Counted from the stretch's first letter, positions 8,992 to 19,596 are shown. The stretch is 64,000 nt of DNA from Sporosarcina sp. FSL K6-1522 (GCF_038622445.1 NZ_CP152019.1:2764501-2828500), one strand, 5' to 3'. A program made the numbers and translations. The notes: generated by a model not told the origin, from the sequence alone.

Positions 8992-10683
8992 ATGTACTCT
9001 ATGACGATACATACAGTCAAAGCAACAACATTCGAACAAACGAACTTTGAACAATGGAAAGAAGCTGCGATCCAAACGTTAAAAGGAAAACCATTTGAAT
9101 CGCTTATGACCGCAACATTGGAGGGAATTGACCTTCATCCGCTTTACACACGTGACAATGTTTCAGAAGGTACAAATACCGTGCGAGTTGGAAAAGAGCA
9201 AACAGGATGGGTGGTTGCTCAACAGACCTATGCGACAGACGGTAAACAGTTTGTGAGTGAACTGAAAACTGCGCTAGCCCGTGGTAACGAAGCAATTGTG
9301 TATGATGGAACGAAGTCGCTTGAATGGGACGATGTATCACTTGCTGAAATTGCTCAATTGATGGTGAAGTATCCGATGATTGTGACGAACGTAGCAAGGA
9401 ATGATGCATTTTTGAAAGCCTTTACATTCGTTCCAGAAGTGGATCGTTCAGCTGTTAAAGGGGCTGTTGCCGTTGCAGGTTGGCTGATACCAGCAGGTTT
9501 TGATCATGTAAGAATATATGCTTCGGATACATGGAAAGCGCATCATGACGGGGCTGATGCTGTAACAGAGCTTGCGCTTACACTTGCTCAAGCAGCGGAA
9601 CAGTTAGACAAACAGGAGAACTTTCATGACTTTGCAGAGCGATTTTTTGCACGTTTTGCCGTGGACACGCATTTCTTTATGGAAATTGCTAAATTTCGTG
9701 CGTTCCGTATGCTGTGGCAAGCATTTGGAACAGCATATGGGGTTTCAGAAGTTCCCTATGTACCGATTGTGGCAAGTACATCGCTACGCTCTTATTCAAA
9801 ACTAGATCCCTATGTTAATTTACTACGTGCAGGGAATGGTGCATTCTCGGCAGTACTCGGTGGAGCAGATGTATTAACTGTTCATCCACATGATATTTTA
9901 ACGGGACCGACAGAAAGTTCTGTTCGATTTGCAAGAAATATTCAATTGGTTATTAAAGAGGAGTCGCATGCGGATAAAGTGATGGATCCAGCAGGCGGTT
10001 CTTATTTCATTGAGACGTTGACAGCCGAGCTTGTAGATAAAGCATGGGCATTGTTTGTAGAAATTGAAGCAGCAGGTGGCTATGAAGCATTTCTTCAACA
10101 AGGTTATCTTGCAGAGCTTCTTGAAAAACGTAGAAGCGAAGTGGCAAAAGGAAAAACGTCATTGATTGGCACGAATGTCTATGCAGAGTTGACAGATACC
10201 AATTTAACGAATTGGGATGGTGTAAATGTTGAAGGGCGTTTAGCCGAGCCGTTTGAAGAGGTAAGAGCGTTATTTGCTGAAGAACAACCGAAGACCGTGT
10301 TACTGACATTTGGAGAGCTGAAGGATTTCAAACCACGTGCTGATTTCGTGGGTGGATTTTTAGCGACGGGAGGCATTCGTTCTGAATGGAGCCCGGCATT
10401 CCCAGATGCACAAGCAGCCATTGATTGGCTGACATATGAAAAACCTGCGTATGCTATTGTCTGTGCAACGTCTGCGATGGCTGAAACAGTGATGGATCAA
10501 TTGCTACGAGATTGTCCTGAAGAGGTGCTTGTAGATGCGGCTGGCAAATTTGAACCGGCAATTACACAACAATGGTTGAGTGCTGGGCTAAATGGTTTCA
10601 TATACGGCGGTCAAAATAAAATTGACAAGCTACTCGATATTCAAAGCAAATGGAAAGGGGCGGTTCCAGTTGAAAAAGCCTGA
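8992..10683 (+). CDS. mutA: Methylmalonyl-CoA mutase small (beta) subunit
   Basis: This is the non-catalytic partner of MutB in the heterodimeric adenosylcobalamin mutase that converts methylmalonyl-CoA to succinyl-CoA. The 563-residue protein has the mutase-type barrel (blocks such as [16 protein letters not shown] and [13 protein letters not shown]), but its C-terminal domain lacks the DxHxxG cobalamin-binding motif, as is normal for small subunits. Two starts are possible, ATG 8992 and ATG 9001; the GGGAGGGG run at 8982-8989 is close to the first and slightly far from the second. The gene overlaps mutB by 14 nt. Its place after bkd fits disposal of propionyl-CoA from Val and Ile. Confidence 0.9.
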   Translation: MYSMTIHTVKATTFEQTNFEQWKEAAIQTLKGKPFESLMTATLEGIDLHPLYTRDNVSEGTNTVRVGKEQTGWVVAQQTYATDGKQFVSELKTALARGNEAIVYDGTKSLEWDDVSLAEIAQLMVKYPMIVTNVARNDAFLKAFTFVPEVDRSAVKGAVAVAGWLIPAGFDHVRIYASDTWKAHHDGADAVTELALTLAQAAEQLDKQENFHDFAERFFARFAVDTHFFMEIAKFRAFRMLWQAFGTAYGVSEVPYVPIVASTSLRSYSKLDPYVNLLRAGNGAFSAVLGGADVLTVHPHDILTGPTESSVRFARNIQLVIKEESHADKVMDPAGGSYFIETLTAELVDKAWALFVEIEAAGGYEAFLQQGYLAELLEKRRSEVAKGKTSLIGTNVYAELTDTNLTNWDGVNVEGRLAEPFEEVRALFAEEQPKTVLLTFGELKDFKPRADFVGGFLATGGIRSEWSPAFPDAQAAIDWLTYEKPAYAIVCATSAMAETVMDQLLRDCPEEVLVDAAGKFEPAITQQWLSAGLNGFIYGGQNKIDKLLDIQSKWKGAVPVEKA

Positions 10684-12829
10684 TTTCAGTAATGTACAAG
10701 TCCAGCAAATTGTGCAAGCTGTAAAAAATGTAAAACCAGCGACAGGTAAGCCTTTTAGGACGAATGAAGGAATCGACGTGAAAGCGATTTATACAGCTGC
10801 GGACATTGAGCAGGTTGAACATGTTAATGATTATCCGGGAATTGCGCCGAACACGAGAGGTCCTTATCCGACGATGTATGTAGCAAGACCTTGGACTGTT
10901 CGCCAGTACGCTGGGTTTTCGACAGCGGAGGAGAGTAATGCATTTTACAGACGAAATCTTGCAATGGGGCAAAAAGGGTTATCTGTCGCATTTGACCTTG
11001 CTACGCACCGAGGCTATGACTCGGATCATCCACGTGTAACAGGGGATGTTGGAAAAGCGGGTGTTGCAATTGACTCTGTAGAAGATATGAAAATCTTGTT
11101 TGACGGTATTCCTTTAGACCAAATGTCTGTCTCTATGACGATGAACGGAGCAGTATTACCGGTCATGGCCTTCTATATCGTAGCAGCAGAGGAGCAGGGC
11201 GTGACACCTGAAAAACTTGCAGGAACGATTCAAAATGATATTTTAAAAGAATATATGGTGCGGAACACGTATATCTTCCCACCCGATATGTCGATGAAAA
11301 TCATTGCCGATATTTTTGAATATACTTCCAAAAATATGCCGAAATTCAACTCGATTTCGATTTCTGGCTACCATATGCAAGAAGCGGGAGCGACAGCTGA
11401 TATTGAGCTTGCTTATACACTTGCGGATGGGCTTGAATATGTCCGGACAGGTTTGAAAGCGGGAATTGACATTGACTCCTTCGCACCTAGATTGTCGTTT
11501 TTCTGGGCGATTGGCATGAACTACTATATGGAAATTGCCAAAATGCGTGCAGCACGTAAAATATGGGCGCAAATGATGTCGACGTTTGAACCTGAAAATC
11601 CGAAAACATTGGCACTTCGTACACATTCGCAGACGTCGGGTTGGAGTTTAACGGAGCAGGATCCATTCAATAACGTTACGCGTACACTGATTGAAGCGAA
11701 TGCTGCGGCGATGGGACATACACAGTCTCTTCATACGAATGCACTTGACGAGGCGATTGCATTGCCAACAGATTTCTCCGCGCGTATTGCACGGAACACT
11801 CAGTTATTCTTGCAGGAAGAAACGATGATGACCAAGGTAATTGATCCGTGGGGGGGCTCGTACTATGTCGAGAAGCTAACGGATGAACTGATGGACAAGG
11901 CATGGGAATTGATTGAGGAAATTGAGGATCTTGGTGGCATGGCAAAAGCGATTGAAACAGGTCTACCGAAAATGAAAATCGAAGAAGCAGCGGCAAAACG
12001 TCAAGCGCAAATCGATTCACGTGCTGAATCCATCATTGGGGTCAATAAATATCGCTTAGATAAAGAAGATCCAATCGATATTTTAGATATCGACAACACG
12101 CTCGTTCGACAAAAACAAATCGATCGCATTAACGAGATGAAAGCGAAGCGTGATGAAGCAGAAGTGGCGCAACTATTAACGAGGTTAACAGAAGTTGCAC
12201 GAAGTGGCGAAGGCAATCTGCTTGCTTGTGCTGTCGATGCAGCACGCGCGCGGGCGACAATTGGTGAAATTTCAGATGCGATTGAACGTGTATCTGGCAG
12301 ACATAAGGCGGTGATTCGTTCAGTGAGTGGTGTCTATAGTTCGAATTTCTCGAATGCGGAAGAGATTGATGAAGTGAAAGCGATGGCGGATGACTTTTTG
12401 GAAAATGAAGGTCGACGCCCACGGATTCTCATTGCAAAAATGGGTCAAGATGGCCATGATCGCGGAGCGAAAGTAATTGCCTCCTCCTTTGCGGACCTTG
12501 GTTTCGATGTTGATATCGGCCCATTGTTCCAAACGCCGGAAGAAACGGCTTTACAAGCAGCCGAAAACGACGTTCACGTCATTGGTGTAAGTTCATTGGC
12601 TGCCGGACATAAAACGCTCGTTCCAACTCTATTAAAAGAACTTCAAAAAATCGGCCGAGAAGATATTTTAATCGTTGTCGGTGGTGTTATTCCAGCGCAA
12701 GATTATACATTCCTTCGAGAAAATGGTGCAGCCGCAATCTTTGGCCCTGGAACGGTCATTCCGGTTGCCGCACAAAAAGTGATTGAAGAAATTTATCGCA
12801 GATTGGGCTATGAGGAAGTGGCGGAGTGA
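10670..12829 (+). CDS. mutB: Methylmalonyl-CoA mutase large (alpha) catalytic subunit
   Basis: The catalytic subunit isomerises (R)-methylmalonyl-CoA to succinyl-CoA using adenosylcobalamin. The TTG at 10670, with AAAGGGG 9 nt upstream, gives 719 residues beginning MKKPDFSNV, a normal size. The substrate channel block [20 protein letters not shown] is near residues 62-81, and the cobalamin lower-ligand motif GQDGHDRG lies in the C-terminal flavodoxin-like domain. The start lies inside the end of mutA, so translation is likely coupled. The stop overlaps the meaB GTG start. Confidence 0.95.
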   Translation: MKKPDFSNVQVQQIVQAVKNVKPATGKPFRTNEGIDVKAIYTAADIEQVEHVNDYPGIAPNTRGPYPTMYVARPWTVRQYAGFSTAEESNAFYRRNLAMGQKGLSVAFDLATHRGYDSDHPRVTGDVGKAGVAIDSVEDMKILFDGIPLDQMSVSMTMNGAVLPVMAFYIVAAEEQGVTPEKLAGTIQNDILKEYMVRNTYIFPPDMSMKIIADIFEYTSKNMPKFNSISISGYHMQEAGATADIELAYTLADGLEYVRTGLKAGIDIDSFAPRLSFFWAIGMNYYMEIAKMRAARKIWAQMMSTFEPENPKTLALRTHSQTSGWSLTEQDPFNNVTRTLIEANAAAMGHTQSLHTNALDEAIALPTDFSARIARNTQLFLQEETMMTKVIDPWGGSYYVEKLTDELMDKAWELIEEIEDLGGMAKAIETGLPKMKIEEAAAKRQAQIDSRAESIIGVNKYRLDKEDPIDILDIDNTLVRQKQIDRINEMKAKRDEAEVAQLLTRLTEVARSGEGNLLACAVDAARARATIGEISDAIERVSGRHKAVIRSVSGVYSSNFSNAEEIDEVKAMADDFLENEGRRPRILIAKMGQDGHDRGAKVIASSFADLGFDVDIGPLFQTPEETALQAAENDVHVIGVSSLAAGHKTLVPTLLKELQKIGREDILIVVGGVIPAQDYTFLRENGAAAIFGPGTVIPVAAQKVIEEIYRRLGYEEVAE

Positions 12830-13911
12830 CAAACAACAATCGCTTTTCATCCAATGACAGTGCACTCCATGTAATGGATGGTATTGCATCTTCACATGAT
12901 GGTATGGCTGCTGCGAAGCGAAAACGATTTGTGAAAAAGGAACGGGAAATTCCAGTTGAAGAATTGACGGAACAAATTACGCAAGGTTCTCGGTTGCATC
13001 TTGCAAAGGGCATTACATTACTTGAAAGCATTACCTCGAGAGACAAACGTCTCGGTCAACAATTGCTGCTCAATTTGCTACCTAAAACAGGGAATAGCAT
13101 TCGGATTGGCATCACAGGTGTCCCGGGTGCTGGAAAGAGTACATTTATCGAAGCGTTCGGGCTGATGCTTGCCGAGATGGGGCAAAAGGTGGCGGTGTTG
13201 GCGATTGATCCAAGTTCAACTCTTACAGGAGGAAGTATTCTTGGCGATAAGACGCGTATGGAAGAACTTTCGAGACATCCAAATGCTTTCATCCGACCTT
13301 CGCCATCTGCGGGTACGCTTGGTGGAGTGCATAAAAAATCCCGTGAAACGATGTTGCTTTGTGAGGCGGCAGGTTATGATGTAATCCTTATTGAAACTGT
13401 AGGTGTTGGGCAAAGTGAGACCGTCGTCCGCGGCATGGTCGATTACTTTATGCTACTCGTGTTAACGGGGGCCGGGGATGAACTGCAGGGTATGAAGAAA
13501 GGGATTATGGAACTGGCAGACGGGATTGTTGTTCATAAAGCTGATGGTGATAATTTACGACTGGCGAAAAAAACGGTCAGAGAATACCGTCAATTGCTTC
13601 ATTTCTTACAGCCGGCTTCACCTGGTTGGACATCGACTGCACTTCCTGTATCCTCCATTCAAAAAACGGGGTTGGACGATGTTTGGAATACGATTTTATT
13701 GTTTAAAGAAGCAATGGAAAATAGTAACGTTTGGGAGAGGCGTCGTCAATCTCAAACAAGCGATTGGTTCCGCGCGATGATTAATGATCGGCTTATTGAC
13801 ACCTTTTTTGCAGAAACGGGCAAAAAAGAGCAAGTGGCAAAGCTAGAACAAGCATTGCTTGCTGGGAACTTGACCGTGACAGGTGCGGTTGATCGGTTGT
13901 TTGAAGAGTAA
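12826..13911 (+). CDS. meaB: MeaB/ArgK-type G3E GTPase, methylmalonyl-CoA mutase chaperone
   Basis: MeaB gates adenosylcobalamin loading and protects MutB from inactivation. The 361-residue protein has Walker [10 protein letters not shown] near residues 94-102, the DPSS switch region followed by [11 protein letters not shown], and [11 protein letters not shown] as the G3 region. The base-specificity motif reads VHKADGDN, so the usual Asn of NKxD appears as His; this may be a real variant or common in this lineage. GTGA overlaps the mutB stop, indicating tight coupling. The N-terminal 45 residues extend beyond the conserved core, and an internal start cannot be excluded. Confidence 0.92.
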   Translation: MTNNNRFSSNDSALHVMDGIASSHDGMAAAKRKRFVKKEREIPVEELTEQITQGSRLHLAKGITLLESITSRDKRLGQQLLLNLLPKTGNSIRIGITGVPGAGKSTFIEAFGLMLAEMGQKVAVLAIDPSSTLTGGSILGDKTRMEELSRHPNAFIRPSPSAGTLGGVHKKSRETMLLCEAAGYDVILIETVGVGQSETVVRGMVDYFMLLVLTGAGDELQGMKKGIMELADGIVVHKADGDNLRLAKKTVREYRQLLHFLQPASPGWTSTALPVSSIQKTGLDDVWNTILLFKEAMENSNVWERRRQSQTSDWFRAMINDRLIDTFFAETGKKEQVAKLEQALLAGNLTVTGAVDRLFEE

Positions 13912-13930
13912 TTGGGAATTATGGAAAATG

Positions 13931-13971
13931 AAAGCATCCTTGGACGAGTTCAACAGTTCGGGGATGCTTTT
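13931..13971 (+). terminator. Probable terminator of the mutAB-meaB operon
   Basis: AAAGCATCC and GGATGCTTT pair as a 9-bp stem with a 22-nt loop, followed by a short T-tract. Its position just after meaB supports the call. Confidence 0.5.
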
Positions 13972-14217
13972 GCGTACGTATTTAAATAGTAACTACGGAT
14001 GGTCTTAATTGGAATTTTACTTTATACTATATGGATAGAAGGATGTCGATTAGCCAAAAAGGAGCTTATCACTGTTATCCAAAACATTAAAGATTCGATA
14101 GCAACGTTGCAAAACATCTAAAAGCGTAGAGGTTTTTAACGGTTATCTGTATGTTAAATAGGGTAAAGGTTGTTAGTGAATCCAGAACTGCGATTGGAAG
14201 CGAAAAAAGTAAAGGGG
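13972..14217. other. Intergenic stretch upstream of the tnpB remnant, no gene seen
   Basis: With the preceding terminator, this is about 300 nt without a supported gene. It contains a TATACT hexamer near 14023 and an AAAGGAG-like run near 14060 that is not followed by an open frame. It may include the left end of the insertion sequence, but I cannot place the boundary. Confidence 0.3.
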
Positions 14218-15374
14218 ATGCTTGTTTTGAAAAAAGCATATAAAACGGAAGTTCTCCTCACTGCTGCCCAACAACAAAAAATCAACCAAACTATCGGTGT
14301 CTGTCGTTATGTCTACAATCTTTATTTGAATATTGCGCAGAAGCATTACAAGGAAACACCTGTCTGGTTATGACTTTTCAAAATGGCTGAACCAATATCC
14401 ATACAAAAGAGACAGACCAATGGATTAAAGATGTATCCAGTAAAGCTGTGAAGCAAGCTATCATGAATGGCGATAAGGACTTTTGGGAATTTTTCAAAGG
14501 ATTGGCTAAATTTCCACTCCTCAAAAAGAAGAAGAATCAAGATGTGAAAGCCTACTTTCTGAAAAATAATGCGACTGATTTACCGGTGGAGCGCCATCGC
14601 ATGAAAATCCCGACGATTGGTTGGGTTCGTTTTAAAGAAATGGGGTATATCCCAATGAATGCAACCGTCATAAACTGTACAGTGTCGCAAAAAGCCGGTC
14701 GATATTTTGTCTCTGTTTTATGTGAGATTGAAGAAGTGAAAGAAGCCTATATCCCCGAGCATGATGGGATTGGCATTGATTTAGGCCTCCGTACTTTTGC
14801 GGTTTGTAGTTATCATGTTCAATTCGATAACATAAACAAGACTCAACCCGTTATTAAATTAGAAAAAAACTTGAAGCGACAACAGCGGAAACTGAGTTGC
14901 AGTTACGAACAAAATTAAAAATCGGAAGGAAGGTGAATTCTGCGCTAAAAACAGGCAGAAACAACTTCTAGTTGTTTAACAATTGCACGCTAGACTAGCA
15001 AACACCCGATTGGCCTATATTCGGTATATGGTGAGATATGTTGGTGAAAACCAAACCAACATATCTCACGATAGAAGATTTAAACGTCAAAGGCATGATG
15101 AAAAATCGGCATTTATCCAAAGCTATTGCCGAGCAATGTTTTTCTGCCTTTCAGGAAATATTAACAGATAAATGTCTGGAGAAAGGTATCGAACTTCGGC
15201 AGGAAGTATCCATCCTCCAAGCTCTGCTCAAGTTGCGGATTTAAAAAGGTCAAGCTCCCTCTTTCTGAACGGACATTTGCCTGCGATAATTGCGATACGG
15301 TACTTGACCAAGATTTTAATGCCAGTTTAAATTTGAAATACGCAAAAGAATACACGGTTATCACAGAACGATAA
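14218..15374 (+). pseudogene. Decayed IS605/IS1341-type tnpB (RNA-guided nuclease/transposase accessory) gene
   Basis: Several out-of-register fragments read as one TnpB. They are an N-terminal part with KAYKTEVLLT and GVCRYVYNLYL (14218-14373), a middle part with VSSKAVKQAIMNGDKDF and the RuvC-I segment GIDLGLRTFAV (to 14918), a part with RuvC-II TIEDLNVKGM (15038-15244), and a zinc-ribbon and RuvC-III part with CDNC and DQDFNASLNLK ending at 15374. The three RuvC acidic residues (Asp, Glu, Asp) survive in the fragments, but at least three frameshifts or stops separate them and one CxxC of the zinc ribbon is not evident. No tnpA is adjacent. It is an inactive remnant inserted between the mut operon and a wall-hydrolase gene. 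Confidence 0.85.
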
Positions 15375-15520
15375 CTTGTATATGTAGGGTGGGCTACATC
15401 CGAATTGACGCCTGTGGAGTGCTAAACCAACCGTAGTAGCGGGCAAGTTGCGAGGCGGGGTACGAAGAAGCAGGAAAATGTCTAGCGTAGAGAAATGAAT
15501 ACATTTTTCTATGTTTTTAG
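15375..15520 (+). ncRNA. Right end of the tnpB element, probable omega-RNA relic
   Basis: In IS605-type elements the 3' end of tnpB and the right end encode the guide (omega) RNA. This segment begins with ATGTAG-ggtggg-CTACAT, a 6-bp hairpin, then holds GACGCCTGTGGAGT, resembling right-end sequence seen downstream of related tnpB genes. It ends with an imperfect palindrome near 15492-15515. Whether it is transcribed is unknown, and the boundary is approximate. Confidence 0.4.
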
Positions 15521-15536
15521 TAGCAGTGCAGGTTGA

Positions 15537-16829
15537 ATGCAGTTTAAAAGGGCTTTATCTTGTTTAATTGCTATTATGCTGATTTTCCATATACTTGCAA
15601 GTCCACATGTTACAGCCCGTACGTTGCACGAAATGCAAAAGGAAAAAGAATTACTCGAACAAAAGAAAAGTGTGTTAACAGACGATATAGAGCAAAAAGA
15701 TGCAGAACTGGAGTCCAATACATCCACGATAGCGACAACCGTGGAACAACTACAAAAACTAGATATTCAAGTAACGAATACACATTATACTATTCATCAA
15801 ATAGAGTTTGCTATCGCCCAGACGACAGAAGAGATCGATGGTTTACAAAGTGCCATTCTGACGTTGGAAAACATCATTAAAGAGCGCGATATAATAGTCC
15901 GTGAGCGCTTGCAAGCCCTTCAAGCGAAAGATAGCTCCGTTGACTTTTTTGATGTGTTGCTAAGATCGAAAAGTTTTTCGGATTTCATCGGGCGCTTTTC
16001 TTCAGTGAAAATCTTACTTGAAGCAGATCGCAAAATTATGACACAACAAGCTTCGGACATTGAACAATTGGAAGAACAAAAGTTGCTCGTCTCACAAAAA
16101 CTAACGACGCAAGAAGTGAATAAAGAAGAACTTCAAGACTTACTCGCATCGTTAGACGTTCAAAAAAATGAAAAAAATCGTCTTGTTATACAACTAGCAA
16201 TCGAGCAAAAAAAGTTAGCCAGTGAAAAAACAGTGCTTGAAAGTGCGTATGATCAAACAGAGGAAATGACACAGGAGCTTCAACAAGCAATGGTCGACTT
16301 ACAAAAACGCCAAACCGTTTTTCAGCAGCAGTCCATCACATACTTACCTTCTTCAGATCCCGTTGCGGCAACATGTAGTGAGGGAGGGCAATTAGATGAA
16401 CAGTTGTTTCTTGCTCAATTCACATCAGCTGGCGCATTTACAGGGAAAGGCCAATCGTTCATTACGATTGCACGGGAATTTCAAATCGATCCTGTATTGA
16501 TGGCATCCATCGCATTTTTGGAAACAGGCAGTGGCACGTCAAATGCTGTCGTAGGTTATAACAATCCAGGTGGCTTAATGAACCCCGCCACGAACTGGTC
16601 CACATTGCTCAAATTTGACTCGATAGAAGACGGCTTACGCTCGATGGCCAAAACGATGAATCGACTTATTCATAAAGGTGGATTGACATCCATCAGTGAC
16701 TTAGGCAGTGCCTATGCGCCGATTGGTGCGGAAAACGACCCAAGAGGATTAAATCAACACTGGGTTCCTGGAGTGACGAAATTCTCAATGGAATTTGGCG
16801 GATTAACGCAGAATTGCCGTGCACAGTAA
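15537..16829 (+). CDS. Secreted coiled-coil (CwlO/PcsB N-terminal type) protein with C-terminal glucosaminidase/lysozyme-like domain
   Basis: A 27-residue Sec-type signal (basic start, hydrophobic core, cleavage near SPHVTA) is followed by about 230 residues of heptad-rich coiled coil. This includes the block LLRSKSFSDFIGRFSSVK, typical of the CwlO/PcsB N-terminal domain that is controlled by FtsEX. From about residue 290 the sequence resembles an N-acetylglucosaminidase or lysozyme-like fold: IDPVLMASIAFLETGSGTS supplies a likely catalytic Glu, followed by YNNPGGLMNP. It is probably a cell-wall hydrolase of division or elongation. The ATG has only a weak ribosome binding site and lies 17 nt beyond the tnpB element, so the insertion may have replaced its native promoter region. 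Confidence 0.75.
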   Translation: MQFKRALSCLIAIMLIFHILASPHVTARTLHEMQKEKELLEQKKSVLTDDIEQKDAELESNTSTIATTVEQLQKLDIQVTNTHYTIHQIEFAIAQTTEEIDGLQSAILTLENIIKERDIIVRERLQALQAKDSSVDFFDVLLRSKSFSDFIGRFSSVKILLEADRKIMTQQASDIEQLEEQKLLVSQKLTTQEVNKEELQDLLASLDVQKNEKNRLVIQLAIEQKKLASEKTVLESAYDQTEEMTQELQQAMVDLQKRQTVFQQQSITYLPSSDPVAATCSEGGQLDEQLFLAQFTSAGAFTGKGQSFITIAREFQIDPVLMASIAFLETGSGTSNAVVGYNNPGGLMNPATNWSTLLKFDSIEDGLRSMAKTMNRLIHKGGLTSISDLGSAYAPIGAENDPRGLNQHWVPGVTKFSMEFGGLTQNCRAQ

Positions 16830-16913
16830 ATCATCGATATGAGCCTTCTATAATTGCATGAAACAAGCCCTCCTGCTATGATGAAGGAGTAGATAGAAAG
16901 GGGTTTTATAACC

Positions 16914-17354
16914 ATGAATATGGATTTTAATCTTTACATGAATGATCTCCTCAGACAAGCACGTTCTGAGATGGAAGCAAGTGGGTATGAGCAACTGACA
17001 ACACCTGAACAAGTTGAGGATGCTTTCAAACGTCAAGGGACAACGCTTGTGATGGTAAACTCTGTTTGTGGTTGTGCAGGCGGTATTGCACGTCCAGCGG
17101 CAGCGCATGCAGTCCATTATGACAAACGTCCAGACCACTTAGTAACGGTATTCGCGGGACAAGATAAAGAAGCGACAGCACAAGCACGCATGCTATTTGG
17201 TGAAGACCATTTACCTTCGTCTCCATCATTCGCACTATTAAAAGATGGCAAGCTTGTTGCAGAAGTCGGACGTTATGAAATCGAAGGTCACGATCCAATG
17301 TCTGTGGTGACGAATTTGCAAAGCCAGTTTGAGGAGTATTGCGAAGAAGTATAA
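16914..17354 (+). CDS. BrxA/BrxB (YphP/YqiW) family bacilliredoxin
   Basis: Bacilliredoxins remove bacillithiol from S-bacillithiolated proteins after oxidative stress. The 146-residue size and the [13 protein letters not shown] active site with the family's CGC motif (near residues 51-58) are diagnostic. In BrxA/B the first Cys attacks the mixed disulfide. A ribosome binding site AAAGGGG lies upstream of the ATG. A strong terminator follows and is shared with the convergent prli42. I cannot say which of the two paralogs it is. Confidence 0.92.
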   Translation: MNMDFNLYMNDLLRQARSEMEASGYEQLTTPEQVEDAFKRQGTTLVMVNSVCGCAGGIARPAAAHAVHYDKRPDHLVTVFAGQDKEATAQARMLFGEDHLPSSPSFALLKDGKLVAEVGRYEIEGHDPMSVVTNLQSQFEEYCEEV

Positions 17355-17361
17355 GTGATAC

Positions 17362-17408
17362 AAAAAAACAGTCCACATGTGTATTTCGCACATGGGACTG
17401 TTTTTTTT
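17362..17408. terminator. Strong bidirectional terminator
   Basis: CAGTCC-A-CATGTG pairs with CACATG-G-GACTG around a short loop, flanked by seven A on the left and eight T on the right. It ends the bacilliredoxin transcript and, in the other direction, the prli42 transcript. Confidence 0.92.
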
Positions 17409-17505
17409 ATAGTAGCAACGTGCTGAGACCGAACAAAACACTTGATGCAATCATAGCACCAATCATTAAATAGACGACAATTTTTTGAACTTTTTTATTG
17501 CTCAT
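17407..17505 (-). CDS. prli42: Stressosome membrane anchor miniprotein Prli42
   Basis: This 32-residue protein begins MSNKKVQKIVVYLMIGAM and consists of a short basic N-terminus and a single membrane helix (about residues 9-31). Length, the NKKxQ opening and the helix match Prli42, the conserved miniprotein that tethers the stressosome to the membrane in Listeria and is needed for sigma-B activation by oxidative stress. AAGGAGTT lies 7 nt upstream of the ATG (cat at 17503-17505), a strong ribosome binding site. The stop codon overlaps the first bases of the terminator T-run. Its location next to a bacilliredoxin fits an oxidative-stress theme. The match is by recall. Confidence 0.82.
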   Translation of the reverse strand: MSNKKVQKIVVYLMIGAMIASSVLFGLSTLLL

Positions 17506-17620
17506 GCATCAAAACTCCTTACTCATTATGCTTTTATTTTAACAGAAATTGCAGATTTCACAACATGTAAGGATTTAAATAGGGTAAAATGAATAGATAG
17601 AGAGAAAGGGGAGATGAATA

Positions 17621-18031
17621 ATGAAAAAAGTTGATCATATTGGCGTTGCTGTAAAAAGCATAGACAACTCTCTAGATTACTATATACATACGCTTGGACT
17701 TTCATTACTAGCAATTGAAGAAGTGGCAAGTCAAGGTGTACGGGTGGCGTTTTTGGATGCAGGGAACATCAAAATCGAATTGTTGGAACCGCTTGCAACA
17801 GATGGTCCAATTGCGAAATTCATCGAAAAGCGTGGGGAAGGTGTCCATCATATTGCTTTTGGCGTAACGGATATTCGGACAAGAATGGTCGAGCTAAAAG
17901 AAAAAGGTGTACAACTGTTACAAGAGGAACCGAAACCAGGCGCAGGCGGCGCAGAAGTGGCGTTTCTTCACCCGAAATCATCATTTGGTGTGCTTTATGA
18001 GCTATGCGATAAAAGTGGCAAAGGGGAATGA
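17621..18031 (+). CDS. mce: Methylmalonyl-CoA epimerase
   Basis: This VOC-fold metalloenzyme interconverts (S)- and (R)-methylmalonyl-CoA, linking propionyl-CoA carboxylation with MutAB. The 136 residues carry metal ligands in DHIGVAV (His near the start), VHHIAFGV (His) and LYELCDK (Glu). It starts after AAAGGGGAG and is separated from mmdA by only 3 nt. The B. subtilis counterpart is YqjC, next to YqjD and YqjE in the same order. Confidence 0.92.
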   Translation: MKKVDHIGVAVKSIDNSLDYYIHTLGLSLLAIEEVASQGVRVAFLDAGNIKIELLEPLATDGPIAKFIEKRGEGVHHIAFGVTDIRTRMVELKEKGVQLLQEEPKPGAGGAEVAFLHPKSSFGVLYELCDKSGKGE

Positions 18032-18034
18032 CAA

Positions 18035-19582
18035 ATGGATATTTATGATAAAATAAATGATTTATATGATAAAAAAAGAACAATTGAACTCGGTGGTGGG
18101 GACGAGCGAATTGAGAAGCAGCATGAAAAGGGGAAACTGACAGCACGAGAGCGAATTGATTTACTGCTGGACCCAGACACATTTGTTGAATTAAATCCAT
18201 TTGTGACGCATCGGACGCGTGATTTTGGAATGGATGAGTTAGAAGGACCTGGAGACGGTGTGGTCACGGGCTACGGGAAAATCGAAGGCAGACCAGTCTA
18301 TTTATTCTCACAAGATTTTACTGTTTTTGGTGGTGCACTTGGGGAAATGCACGCGATGAAAATTGCTAATGTGATGGATTTGGCTGCGAAAAATGGTGCA
18401 CCGTTTATTGGATTGAATGACTCAGGTGGAGCACGTATTCAAGAAGGTGTTGTTTCGCTGGATGGTTACGGAGAAATCTTTTACCGCAATGCCATCTATT
18501 CAGGTGTCATTCCACAAATCTCCGTTATTCTTGGACCTTGTGCGGGTGGAGCTGTGTATTCACCAGCCATTACAGATTTCGTATTTATGACAGATGAAAC
18601 GAGTCAAATGTTTATCACGGGGCCGAAAGTAATCGAAACGGTGACAGGAGAAAAAATTTCATCTGAAAATTTAGGTGGTTCCAAAGTCCATAACGCGATT
18701 AGTGGAAACGCACACTTCCGTGGACAAGATGAAAAAACCGTGCTTGGCGATGTGCGAAAATTACTTGCGTATCTCCCGCAAAATAACGAAGAAAAACCAC
18801 CTGTTGCAACGTACGATGACAAAGACGATTACCGTGAAAACTTGGCAGATGTTGTGCCCTATGAGACAATACGTCCTTATGACATTCGAAAAGTCATTGA
18901 ACAAGTTGTGGATACGGACTCATTCATGGAAGTGCAAGCCGAATTTGCCAAAAATGCAGTGGTAGGTCTTGCACGTATGAAAGGTGAAACGGTTGGTCTT
19001 ATTTGTAATCAACCGAAAGTAATGGCGGGCGGGCTCGACATTGATTCGTCTGACAAAATTGCTCGTTTCATCAGATTCTGTGACTCTTTCAACATTCCAC
19101 TTATTACGTTTGAAGATGTAACGGGCTTCTTCCCAGGTATTAAACAAGAGCATGGTGGTATTATTCGACATGGTGCGAAAATCTTATATGCTTATTCAGA
19201 AGCGACTGTGCCAAAAATGACGGTTATCCTTCGTAAAGCGTTTGGTGGCGCTTACGTTGCGCTAAATTCAAAGTCGATTGGGGCAGATGTCGTCTATGCA
19301 TGGCCAAACGCGGAAATCGCAGTGATGGGAGCAGAAGGTGCGGCAAATATTATCTTTGCACGCGATATTGCCAACAGTGATAATCCGGATGCAACACGTG
19401 CGGAAAAAATCGAGGAGTATCGTGAAAAATTCTCGAACCCTTATGTTGCAGCTTCGCACGGCATGGTCGATGATGTCATCGATCCACGTGATACGCGCAT
19501 TAAATTGCTACAAGCGCTTGATATGATGCGCAATAAAAAAGAAACAAGACCAAAGAAGAAACACGGGAATATCCCGCTATAA
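18035..19582 (+). CDS. mmdA: Acyl-CoA carboxylase carboxyltransferase subunit (propionyl-CoA carboxylase beta / methylmalonyl-CoA decarboxylase alpha)
   Basis: The 515-residue crotonase-fold carboxyltransferase (YqjD-like) moves a carboxyl group between biotin and propionyl-CoA/methylmalonyl-CoA. Typical blocks are the GKLTARERIDLLLD opening, LNDSGGARIQEG, GPCAGGAVYSPA and, in the C-terminal half, FEDVTGFFPG and AFGGAYVALNSK. No biotin carboxylase, biotin carrier or sodium-pump subunit is encoded nearby, so the direction of reaction cannot be read here. It lies between mce and the M20 peptidase in one operon. Confidence 0.88.
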   Translation: MDIYDKINDLYDKKRTIELGGGDERIEKQHEKGKLTARERIDLLLDPDTFVELNPFVTHRTRDFGMDELEGPGDGVVTGYGKIEGRPVYLFSQDFTVFGGALGEMHAMKIANVMDLAAKNGAPFIGLNDSGGARIQEGVVSLDGYGEIFYRNAIYSGVIPQISVILGPCAGGAVYSPAITDFVFMTDETSQMFITGPKVIETVTGEKISSENLGGSKVHNAISGNAHFRGQDEKTVLGDVRKLLAYLPQNNEEKPPVATYDDKDDYRENLADVVPYETIRPYDIRKVIEQVVDTDSFMEVQAEFAKNAVVGLARMKGETVGLICNQPKVMAGGLDIDSSDKIARFIRFCDSFNIPLITFEDVTGFFPGIKQEHGGIIRHGAKILYAYSEATVPKMTVILRKAFGGAYVALNSKSIGADVVYAWPNAEIAVMGAEGAANIIFARDIANSDNPDATRAEKIEEYREKFSNPYVAASHGMVDDVIDPRDTRIKLLQALDMMRNKKETRPKKKHGNIPL

Positions 19583-19596
19583 GGAGATTTTTAGGT

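Noticed and set aside
14218..15520. tnpB fragment as a functional Cas12-like or CRISPR component
   Set aside because: Frames are broken in several places, and there are no direct repeats or other cas genes.
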